This document shows, one piece after another, positions 29,720 through 38,440 of a DNA stretch of 38,440 nucleotides. The DNA is from CAZEFK01 sp964511405 (GTDB lineage: Bacteria > Pseudomonadota > Alphaproteobacteria > Elsterales > Elsteraceae): assembly GCA_964511405.1 (NCBI GenBank), contig CAZEFK010000045.1, positions 1 to 38,440 on the forward strand. Direction: 5' to 3'. Each line of letters starts with the position of its first letter. Positions within the stretch are counted from its first letter, which is position 1. Both the position numbers and the translations under genes were made by a program. The notes below the pieces were generated by a model, which worked only from the letters and a program-made list of their open reading frames with translations, was not told the DNA's origin and did not search any database.

Positions 29720-31320
29720 TGGCGGGGATGGTCTGTGCGGCCCAGCCCGAGGCGGTCGAGGCGGGCGTCGAGGTTCTGCGCAGCGGCGGCAATGCCGTCG
29801 ATGCCGCCGTGGCGGCGGCGCTGGTCCAGACCGCGGTCGATCCGCAGATGTGCGGCATCGCCGGGTTCGGCGTGATGCAGGTGTATCAGCCGCGCGCCGG
29901 CGTCCACGCCTGCCTGGACTTCTATGCCCGGGCGCCGCAGGCCGCGGCTGCGGACATGTGGGCGGACAAGGTCCTGGGCCAGGCCCAGGACGGGTTCGGC
30001 TTCTTCGTCGAGGGCCGGGTCAACGAGCTGGGCTATGGGGCCATCGCCACGCCGCAGACCCTGCGTGCCCTCGACACGGCGCTCGGGCGCTGGGGCAACC
30101 GGCGCCTGGGCGAGCTGATCGAGCTGGCGATCCCCTACGCCCAGGACGGGTTCATGGTGCGGCCGCATGTGGCGGCCTATTGGGCCCTGGTGCCGACCGA
30201 GAGCCGAGCGCCGCACCAGGACATGCTGAGCCACCTGCCGGCGACCCGGAAAATCTATCTCAAGCCCGACGGCGGCGTGCGCGCCGTGGGCGAGGTGCTG
30301 GCCAATCCCGATATGGCCGCCACCTACCGCCGGATCGCCGCCGCCGGAGTCGAGGATTTCTATCGTGGCGAGATCGCCGGCCGGATCGTCGCCGACATGG
30401 CGGCGCATGGCGGGCTGCTGGATGCCCGCGATCTCGCCCTCTGCGGCGCCGAGGAGAGCCGGCCGCTGTGGGGCAGCTACCGCGGGTACCGGGTCGCCAC
30501 GGTGCCGCCGCCGGGCGGCGGCCTGCAGCTGATCGAGATGCTCAACATCCTGGAGCCGTTCGACCTTGCCGCCCTGGGCCACAATTCGCCGGACTATGTG
30601 GCGACCGTGGCCGAGGCGATGAAGATCGGCGCCGTCGACCGCGAATCCCACCTCGCCGATCCGAAGTTCCTGGAGGTGCCGGTCGAGCGGCTGACGTCGA
30701 AGGCTTACGCCGCCGACCTGGCCGACCGCATCAGCCGCGGTGAGAAGACCCGCGTTCCGCGGCTGGGCCCCGGCCACCCGGCCGATACCACCCAGGTCTG
30801 TGTCGTCGACGGCGCGGGTGCCTGCGTGTCGCTGACCCACAGCCTGGGCGTCGCCTCGGGCGTGGTCACCGAAGGGCTGGGCTTCATGTACAACGGCGCC
30901 ATGGGCGCGTTCGACCCGCGGCCCGGCCGGGCCGCCTCGATCGCCCCGGGCAAGGCGCGGGCGTCGACCATGGTGCCGACCATCCTGTTCAAGGACGACC
31001 GGCCGGTCCTGGTCGTCGGCGCGCCGGGCGGCACCTACATTACCCCTGGTGTGCTGCAGGCAATCCTCAATGTCGTCGATTTCGGCATGACCGCCCTGGA
31101 GGCGGTCTCGGCGCCGCGCTTCTGCGCCACCTCGGACACCATCTGGCTGACCAACCGGATCCCGCGCTCGACCGAGCGTGATCTGGTCGCGCGCGGCTAC
31201 CCGGTGCGGCGCTCGCCGCTCAACTACTACTTTGCCGGTGTCCACGCGATCCGGATCCAGGATGGCCGGCTCGACGGCGGCGCCGATCCCGGCCGCGACG
31301 GCATGGCGGCGCTGGCCTGA
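29719..31320 (+). CDS. Gamma-glutamyltransferase family protein
   Basis: A 533-residue Ntn-hydrolase that moves or hydrolyses gamma-glutamyl groups, for example from glutathione. N-terminal AAQPEAVEAGVEVLRSGGNAVDAA and the autoprocessing site PADTTQVCVVDGAG (Thr about residue 358) are clear, as are FMYNGAMGAFDP and the C-terminal APGGTYITPGVLQAI. It lacks a signal peptide, unlike periplasmic E. coli Ggt, so cytosolic action is inferred. The longer open frame starting at 28708 is an antisense-free artefact of high GC. It is coupled to the isoaspartyl peptidase gene by a 1-bp overlap. Confidence 0.92.
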   Translation: MAGMVCAAQPEAVEAGVEVLRSGGNAVDAAVAAALVQTAVDPQMCGIAGFGVMQVYQPRAGVHACLDFYARAPQAAAADMWADKVLGQAQDGFGFFVEGRVNELGYGAIATPQTLRALDTALGRWGNRRLGELIELAIPYAQDGFMVRPHVAAYWALVPTESRAPHQDMLSHLPATRKIYLKPDGGVRAVGEVLANPDMAATYRRIAAAGVEDFYRGEIAGRIVADMAAHGGLLDARDLALCGAEESRPLWGSYRGYRVATVPPPGGGLQLIEMLNILEPFDLAALGHNSPDYVATVAEAMKIGAVDRESHLADPKFLEVPVERLTSKAYAADLADRISRGEKTRVPRLGPGHPADTTQVCVVDGAGACVSLTHSLGVASGVVTEGLGFMYNGAMGAFDPRPGRAASIAPGKARASTMVPTILFKDDRPVLVVGAPGGTYITPGVLQAILNVVDFGMTALEAVSAPRFCATSDTIWLTNRIPRSTERDLVARGYPVRRSPLNYYFAGVHAIRIQDGRLDGGADPGRDGMAALA

Positions 31321-31331
31321 TCGAGATCCTC

Positions 31332-32288
31332 GTGGCCGACACCCTGCTGCGCGACCTCTATCCGCCGATCGAGCCCCATGAGGAGGGCGTGCTGCCGGTC
31401 GGCGACGGCCATCGGCTGGCCTATGAGCTGTGCGGCAATCCGCGCGGCCGGCCGGTGGTGTTCCTGCATGGCGGTCCGGGCAGCGCCTGCGTGCCCGAGC
31501 ATCGCCGCTTCTTCGATCCTGGCCATTGGCGCATCGTTCTGTTCGACCAGCGCGGCGCTGGTCGCTCGCGGCCGCTGGCGAGCCTCGCGGCCAACACCAC
31601 GGCCGACCTGGTCGGCGACATCGAGGCCGTGCGCCGCCATCTCGGGATCTCGCGCTGGGTGGTGTTCGGCGGCTCCTGGGGCTCGACCCTGGCGCTCGCC
31701 TATGCCGGCACCCATCCCGAGGCCTGCCGGGCCCTGGTGCTGCGCGGCATCTGGCTGTGCCGGCCGGCCGACCTGGACTGGTGGCTCTACGGCGCGCGCA
31801 TCGTGTATCCCGACTACTGGGCGGAGTTCGCCGGGCACGTGCCCGCGGCCGAGCGTGGCGACCTGCTGGCCGCCTACAGCCGCCGCCTCGACGATCCCGA
31901 TCCCGCCATCCATATGCCGGCTGCGGTCGCCTGGAAGACCTGGGAAACCCGGTGCGCGACGCTGATGCCCAACGCCGCCGCCAAGCAGGCGGCCGATGGC
32001 CGCACGCTGGCCATGGCACGGCTGGAAGCCCACTATTTCCGCCACGGCGCGTTCGTGACGCCGGACGGCTTGCTGGCCGGAGTCGACCGCTTCCGCCAGG
32101 TGCCGGGCGTGATCGTGCATGGCCGCTACGACATGATCTGTCCGCTGGACGGCGCCAGGCAGCTGGCCGATGCCTGGCCCGAGGCGGGCTTCGTGGTCGT
32201 CCCCGACGCCGGCCATTCCGCCTTCGAGCCGGGCATCCGCCGGCAACTGGTGGCGGCCACCGACCGCTTCCGCGGGTTGGGCGAATAG
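31332..32288 (+). CDS. pip: Proline iminopeptidase (alpha/beta hydrolase, S33)
   Basis: A 318-residue aminopeptidase that removes N-terminal proline from peptides. Marks are HGGPGSAC (oxyanion region), DQRGAGRSRP, the nucleophile elbow GGSWGSTLAL with Ser, and the late catalytic Asp/His in GRYDMICP and DAGHSAFEP. The GTG start at 31332 is 12 bp after the gamma-glutamyltransferase stop. Together with the upstream two hydrolases it forms a peptide and amide catabolism run, probably one operon under MarR. Confidence 0.9.
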   Translation: MADTLLRDLYPPIEPHEEGVLPVGDGHRLAYELCGNPRGRPVVFLHGGPGSACVPEHRRFFDPGHWRIVLFDQRGAGRSRPLASLAANTTADLVGDIEAVRRHLGISRWVVFGGSWGSTLALAYAGTHPEACRALVLRGIWLCRPADLDWWLYGARIVYPDYWAEFAGHVPAAERGDLLAAYSRRLDDPDPAIHMPAAVAWKTWETRCATLMPNAAAKQAADGRTLAMARLEAHYFRHGAFVTPDGLLAGVDRFRQVPGVIVHGRYDMICPLDGARQLADAWPEAGFVVVPDAGHSAFEPGIRRQLVAATDRFRGLGE

Positions 32289-32381
32289 GCGCGGCCGACC
32301 TCCGCTGCCCTGCGGCGGCTTTAAGGAAATCTAGATTTTGATCGGTATTTCATTAGTCTGACGCATCAGCCCGGGGCCGGC

Positions 32382-34081
<1,700 letters not shown>

Positions 34082-34085
<4 letters not shown>

Positions 34086-35086
34086 CCCGGGGCCTCCCAG
34101 GTCCCGGATTCGGCCGAGCGGAACAAGGCGTCGATCACCGCCATGTTGCGCACGGCATCGGCGATCGGCCAGGCCGCTTCGGCCTCGCCCAGGAACACGC
34201 GCGCCGCCTCGTCGCCCTGCAGCGTGTACTGGTTGCAGACCGGCAGCTCCTCGACCTGGATGCCGCTGCCGTCGAGCGCCCGCGCATCGTCGACCAGGAT
34301 CCGGCAGGCCCGGTCGGGCGGGGCGTTGAACGGGATCTGCACTTCGATGCGGCCCTTGGTGCCCAGCACCTGGACGCGCTGGTAGGGGGCGAGCTGGGTG
34401 GAGCAGGTGAACAGCGCCTGCCGGCCGCCGGGAAACGCCAGGATCGCGCTGGTCAGGCGGTCGGTGCGCAGCGCCGGGTCGCGCTCGATCAGCGCCACGA
34501 CCCGCTCGGGTTCACCAAATAGGAAGCGTGCGGTGACGATGCCGTAGCAGCCGATGTCGTACAGCCCGCCGCCGCCGATGTCGGCCTGGTTTCGGATGTT
34601 GGCCGGGTCGACGTTGTAGTAGCAGAACGCGGTCTGGATCGCGCGGGCCTCGCCGATCCGTCCGGTGCGCACCAACTCGGCCACGCGCAACCACTGCGGA
34701 TGCTGGCGCACCATGAACGCCTCCAGCACCCGGCGGCCGGTGCGCCGCTCGGCCTCGACCAGCGTGCGCGCCTCGCCGGCATCGAGCGCGACCGGCTTCT
34801 CGCACAGGACATGCTTGCCGGCCTCCAGCGCTTTGATCGTCCAGGGCACGTGCAAATGGTTGGGCAGGGGATTGTAGATGGCATCGATCTCGGGATCGGC
34901 CAGCAGCGCCTCGTAGCTGCCATGCGCCTTGGGGATGCCGAGGCGCGATGCGGCGGCCTGGGCCGCCGCGGCGTCGCGCGAGGCGATGGCCGCGATCCGG
35001 CCGCGCCGGCCCTGCTGCATGGCCGGGATGACCTTCTCCAGCCCGATCTTGGCGGTGCTGAGCACACCCCAGGAAATCGATTTCAT
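34082..35086 (-). CDS. Gfo/Idh/MocA family oxidoreductase
   Basis: A 334-residue NAD(P)-dependent dehydrogenase acting on sugars or polyols. The N-terminal Rossmann fold starts WGVLSTAKIGLEKVIPA and has the family's EKPVALDAGEAR at about residues 95-108. A DIGCYGI motif (about 178) and the C-terminal alpha/beta domain follow. The substrate is unknown; the sugar ABC genes to the right make a sugar substrate plausible. The start ATG is 35084-35086 with GGGGAGC about 6 nt upstream. Confidence 0.9.
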
Positions 35087-35213
35087 CGCTGCTCCCCTTC
35101 GGCGTCACGATGGCGCGACTATCCCCCGACGGGGTCCGCCGCGCCAGCCCGATCCGGTGGCCGATTGTCAGAGATGCGGCTACTATGCCGCGTAGGCCGA
35201 ATTGGAGGACAGC

Positions 35214-35798
35214 GTGACGAGACTGCTTTGGGTCCTTATTGCTCTTTTCCTGTACCCGGTCGCCGGCCGGGCTGATCAAGTCGAGCATTTCCGGTCGGAA
35301 TGGGAGAAGCTGAGCGTCGATCAGAGCCCGATCACCTTCAACGTCGCAGGCAATGCGCATTTCGGCATGACCAGCTATCAACACCGATTCTCCGAGAACA
35401 AGCTGGCGCAGAGCCATCTGGCGGTGGTTCAGGTCTCCGGTTACGTAATGTTTATTTATGCGGCGATAGCCAAGGGCATGTTGCATTTGGATTATCAGCC
35501 GCCATCGCTGTGGATCTCGGCATTTTCGGGGTACTTCAACAAGGGCAAGCAGATCGACATGCGGGAGACGGGATCGCTGTCTTTGTCGTTCCGAGTGGAA
35601 TACTCGCTCTTCAGCTACCCGTTCGATAAGCCGCAGGACTGTGCGGCGTTCAACGGCAATTCGGCCGGGTTCGGGTTTGGCGGCGTCGTCTGCGCGCCAC
35701 CAGGCAAGACCATGACCAAGCCGGACGCCGAGCGTCTGCTGGGCGCGGTCGGCTTTCCCGACTTCCTGGAGCCCAAGCCGCTCGCCGCGGCGCCCTGA
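35214..35798 (+). CDS. Secreted protein of unknown function
   Basis: A 194-residue protein with a signal peptide (LLWVLIALFLYPVAGRAD, cut near GRA). The mature part is aromatic-rich and has two Cys in PQDCAAFNG and GVVCAPPG that could form a disulfide. No family recognised. GTG 35214 has GGAGG 5 nt upstream; the ATG at 35202 is part of the RBS region and less likely. Composition is less GC-rich than its neighbours. Confidence 0.7.
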   Translation: MTRLLWVLIALFLYPVAGRADQVEHFRSEWEKLSVDQSPITFNVAGNAHFGMTSYQHRFSENKLAQSHLAVVQVSGYVMFIYAAIAKGMLHLDYQPPSLWISAFSGYFNKGKQIDMRETGSLSLSFRVEYSLFSYPFDKPQDCAAFNGNSAGFGFGGVVCAPPGKTMTKPDAERLLGAVGFPDFLEPKPLAAAP

Positions 35799-35928
35799 CC
35801 CTACGATTTATGGCTGAGCGCCGGCCGCGGGCTTGCGTCTTGCGGTCGAGCGCCTACCCTTGAGCCGCGGCACCCGGACCGCGGCCGAGCCAACGGCCGG
35901 ACGGCGGGGCCTTCGGGAGGATCCATCC

Positions 35929-36888
35929 ATGCGCAAGCTCGCATCCGCCGCCTTGCTCGCCGGCGCCGTCGGCCTCGCCCTGGTGGCGCCGGCCTCGGCC
36001 GAGGCACCCAAGAAGCTGACCATCCTGTCGTCGATGCCCGGGCTCACCTTCCCGTTCTTCGTGCATATGATGAACCAGGTGAAGGCCGAGGCGGCCAAGC
36101 TCGGCGCCATCGACGTCGTCGAAAGCGACGGCCAGGTCAGCTCGCCCAAGCAGACCGCCGACGTCGAGGCGGCGATCACGCGCGGCGTCGACGGCATCGT
36201 CATCAGTCCCAATGAGGTCGACGCGATGGCGCCGGCGCTGAAGGAGGCGGTCGACGCCAAAGTCGCCGTGGTCACCATCGACCGCCGGGTCGACAAGGTG
36301 GCAGGCATCCTGGCCCATGTCGGGGCCGACAACGTCAAGGGCGGCGAAGCGCAGGGACAGCTGGTGATGAAGCTGTTCCCGAACGGCGCGCGGGTCATGA
36401 ACCTGCAGGGCCAGTCGGGCGCCAGCCCGGCGATCGACCGCAACAAGGGCCTGCACAATGTCCTCGACAAGGCTGCCGACAAGTACAAGATCGTCTTCGA
36501 GCAGACCGCGGGCTTCGATCGCGCCCGTGGCCTGTCGGTGACCGAGGCGGCACTGGCTGGGATGGCCGAGCCTCCGACCATCATCGTCGCCGCCAATGAC
36601 GACATGGCGCTGGGCGCCATGGAGGCCGTGAAGGCGCGCGGGCTTGCCGGCAAGGTCGCGATCGTCGGCTTCGACGCCCTGCCCGAGGCCCTGGGTCAAG
36701 TGCGCGACGGCGGCCTGACCGCCACCATCGAGCAGTTCCCGGGTGCCCAAAGCCGCCGCGCCGTCGACATCCTGGCCGCGTACCTGCGCGACAAGAAGCA
36801 ACCCGAGCAGGCGGTCGAGCTGCTGACCCCGGTCGCGATCACCAAGGACAACCTGCAGCAGGCCGAGCGGCTGGGCGAGCTGAAGTAG
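35929..36888 (+). CDS. Sugar ABC transporter substrate-binding protein (RbsB-like)
   Basis: A 319-residue periplasmic binding protein with a signal peptide (LASAALLAGAVGLALVAPAS, then A-E). The Peripla_BP_4 fold shows LTILSSMPGLTFPFFVHMMN, RGVDGIVISPNEVDAM, the ribose-family VTIDRRVD, and AANDDMALGAMEAVKA. GGGAGG 8 nt before ATG 35929 is a good RBS; the longer frame is rejected. It is followed by the ATPase gene in 2 bp, so it begins a carbohydrate-uptake operon whose permease would lie to the right of the window. The ligand is unknown. Confidence 0.93.
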   Translation: MRKLASAALLAGAVGLALVAPASAEAPKKLTILSSMPGLTFPFFVHMMNQVKAEAAKLGAIDVVESDGQVSSPKQTADVEAAITRGVDGIVISPNEVDAMAPALKEAVDAKVAVVTIDRRVDKVAGILAHVGADNVKGGEAQGQLVMKLFPNGARVMNLQGQSGASPAIDRNKGLHNVLDKAADKYKIVFEQTAGFDRARGLSVTEAALAGMAEPPTIIVAANDDMALGAMEAVKARGLAGKVAIVGFDALPEALGQVRDGGLTATIEQFPGAQSRRAVDILAAYLRDKKQPEQAVELLTPVAITKDNLQQAERLGELK

Positions 36889-36890
36889 CG

Positions 36891-38435
36891 GTGGCACCGC
36901 CGCTGCTGCGCGTCGCCGGGGTGACCAAGCGGTTCCCCGGCGTCCTCGCGGTCGACGACGTCTCGCTGGAGATCGCTGCCGGCGAGGTCCACGCCTTGCT
37001 GGGCGAGAATGGCGCCGGCAAGTCGACGCTGCTCAAGATCCTGTCCGGGGCCGAGCAGCCCGATGCCGGCACCATCGAGCTGATGGGCGAGCCCGTGCGG
37101 CTGCCGACGCCGCAAGCCGCCCAGGCTCTGGGTATCGCCACCATCTACCAGGAGTTCAGCCTATTCCCGGCCATGACCGTGGCCGAGAACCTGTTCCTGG
37201 GCCGCGAGCCAGGGGCGCGCGGCTTCGTCTCCTGGCCGCGCATGCGCGCCGCGACCCGGGCGCTGCTGGGGCGGCTGGGCCTGAGCATCGACCCCATGCG
37301 GGCTGTGGCGACGCTTTCGGTGGCCGAGCAGCAGATGGTGGAGATTGCGCGGGCGCTGTCGATCGACAGCCGGCTCATTATCATGGACGAGCCGACCTCG
37401 GCGCTGACCGACCAGGAGGTCGACCGGCTGGTCCGGATCGTCGGCGACCTCCGGGCGCGCGGCCTGTCGGTCCTGTTCGTGACGCACCGGCTGGAGGAGG
37501 TCCGGCGGCTGTGCGACCGCGTGACGGTGCTGCGGGACGGGCGCCGGGTGGGCGGCGGCGCCGTGTCGGCGCTGGCCCTCGACGACATCATCCGCCTCAT
37601 GGTTGGGCGCTCCGGCGATCAGCTGTTCCAGCCGCTGGCGCCGCGCACGCCCGGTGCGCCGGTCCTGCGCGTGCACGGCCTCGGCCGCGCGCCCCGCGCC
37701 GACGAGTCAGGCGGGATTCGGCTCGCCGGTGTCGACCTCGAGCTGCGCGCCGGCGAGATCCTGGGGCTGGCCGGCCTGATGGGCTCCGGCCGGACCGAGC
37801 TCGCCCGCTGCCTGTTCGGCGCCGACCGTCATGAGGCCGGGCGCATCGAGCTTGACGGCCGGACCGTTGCCCTGCAGTCACCGGTCGACGCCATCCGGCT
37901 GGGCATCGGCCTGGTGCCCGAGGATCGCAAGCAGCAGGCGCTGTTCCTTGATCTGGCGGTGCGCGCCAATCTCGCCATTGCCGGGCTGGGCCGGCCGGCA
38001 GCGGGGCGCGGGGCGCTGCGACGGCTGTTCGTCAGCGATCAGGCCGAGCGGCAGCTGGTGCAGCGCTACCGGTCCGCCCTCAACATCCGCATGGCATCGT
38101 CCGAACAGCGCATCGCCGAACTGTCGGGCGGCAACCAGCAGAAGGTGGTGCTGGCGCGCTGGCTGGCGCTCGAACCGCGCGTCCTGATCGTGGACGAACC
38201 GACCCGCGGCATCGACATCGCCGCCAAGGCCGAGGTGCATCAGCAACTCGACCGCATGGCCCGCGCCGGGATCGCCATCCTGGCGATTTCGTCGGAGCTG
38301 CCCGAGATCCTGGCCATCAGCGACCGCATCGCGACCATGCGCGAGGGCCGCATCACCGGGTGCCTGGCGCGGGCCGAAGCGACCGAGGAGCGGCTGATGC
38401 AACTGATGGCGATCGATGCCGCCGACGCGGCCTGA
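36891..38435 (+). CDS. Sugar ABC transporter ATP-binding protein (RbsA/MglA-like)
   Basis: A 514-residue tandem ATPase. The first cassette has Walker A GENGAGKSTLLK, signature LSVAEQQMVEIARAL and Walker B LIIMDEPTSALT. The second has the degenerate Walker A GLMGSGRTELARCLFG, LSGGNQQKVVLARWL and VLIVDEPTRGIDI, as in all CUT2 sugar transporters. GTG 36891 starts 2 bp after the binding-protein stop. The frame ends at 38435, five bases before the window edge, so the permease gene is outside. Confidence 0.95.
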   Translation: MAPPLLRVAGVTKRFPGVLAVDDVSLEIAAGEVHALLGENGAGKSTLLKILSGAEQPDAGTIELMGEPVRLPTPQAAQALGIATIYQEFSLFPAMTVAENLFLGREPGARGFVSWPRMRAATRALLGRLGLSIDPMRAVATLSVAEQQMVEIARALSIDSRLIIMDEPTSALTDQEVDRLVRIVGDLRARGLSVLFVTHRLEEVRRLCDRVTVLRDGRRVGGGAVSALALDDIIRLMVGRSGDQLFQPLAPRTPGAPVLRVHGLGRAPRADESGGIRLAGVDLELRAGEILGLAGLMGSGRTELARCLFGADRHEAGRIELDGRTVALQSPVDAIRLGIGLVPEDRKQQALFLDLAVRANLAIAGLGRPAAGRGALRRLFVSDQAERQLVQRYRSALNIRMASSEQRIAELSGGNQQKVVLARWLALEPRVLIVDEPTRGIDIAAKAEVHQQLDRMARAGIAILAISSELPEILAISDRIATMREGRITGCLARAEATEERLMQLMAIDAADAA

Positions 38436-38440
38436 GAGGG

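Overview
The window is high-GC DNA (roughly two thirds G+C by eye) whose core genes look alphaproteobacterial, most likely Rhodospirillales-like. Evidence for this is the heparinase/rpe/rsmB cluster, a DUF1674 (SdhAF4-type) gene, two type I secretion systems and RbsA/RbsB-type sugar uptake genes. No species is claimed. The window opens inside thiC and closes just after the ATPase gene of a sugar ABC transporter.

Layout. (1) 1-6.6 kb, housekeeping: the 3' part of thiC, a DapA-like aldolase/lyase, a 23-codon gene with a near-maximal Shine-Dalgarno sequence and its own terminator, a minus-strand run rsmB > rpe > heparinase II/III, a short sdhAF4-like gene, and a GNAT gene. (2) 6.9-17.9 kb, a secretion/glycosylation cluster: an ABC exporter with a degenerate C39-like domain plus its HlyD partner, two divergent XRE regulator paralogues, a 221-residue RTX-type protein with three NPDV repeats and no signal peptide, a GT2 glycosyltransferase, a second PrtD/PrtE-type exporter pair, and a GT4 glycosyltransferase. 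(3) 18.0-26.0 kb, an accessory region. It holds an IS5-family element (IS427-like) sitting between a DUF416 fragment and a toxin N-terminus fragment; an intact polymorphic-toxin-like gene (repeats plus a C-terminal HNH-like CxxC/DH/CxxC domain) with an overlapping candidate immunity gene; a TacA/TacT-type toxin-antitoxin pair; and a large serine recombinase whose 3' end runs into a tRNA-Arg(CCT) gene. (4) 26.0-38.4 kb, metabolic and envelope genes: a lipoprotein, a two-repeat peptidoglycan-binding protein, a MarR regulator divergent from a DUF2000/isoaspartyl-peptidase/gamma-glutamyltransferase/proline-iminopeptidase run, a hybrid-free sensor histidine kinase, a Gfo/Idh/MocA oxidoreductase, and the start of a sugar ABC transporter operon.

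The most unusual object is the leader of the toxin gene (22378-22660, minus strand). A sigma70-like promoter (TTGCAT-N17-TATAGG) drives about 67 nt that fold into a hairpin and a U-tract terminator. One hairpin flank is complementary over 11 nt to the downstream toxin mRNA leader, and a second 6-nt block is complementary just upstream of the toxin start. That is the architecture of the phage P1/P7 C4 antisense RNA. A second, decayed copy of promoter plus RNA lies at 19654-19755, upstream of the truncated toxin paralogue. One stem pair has changed by compensation, and the antisense target has been lost.

The genes appear to work in modules: exporter + substrate + glycosyltransferases; toxin + immunity + antisense RNA; a MarR-controlled amide/peptide hydrolase operon; and sugar uptake. 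Functional statements rest on family recognition by eye. No database search was run.
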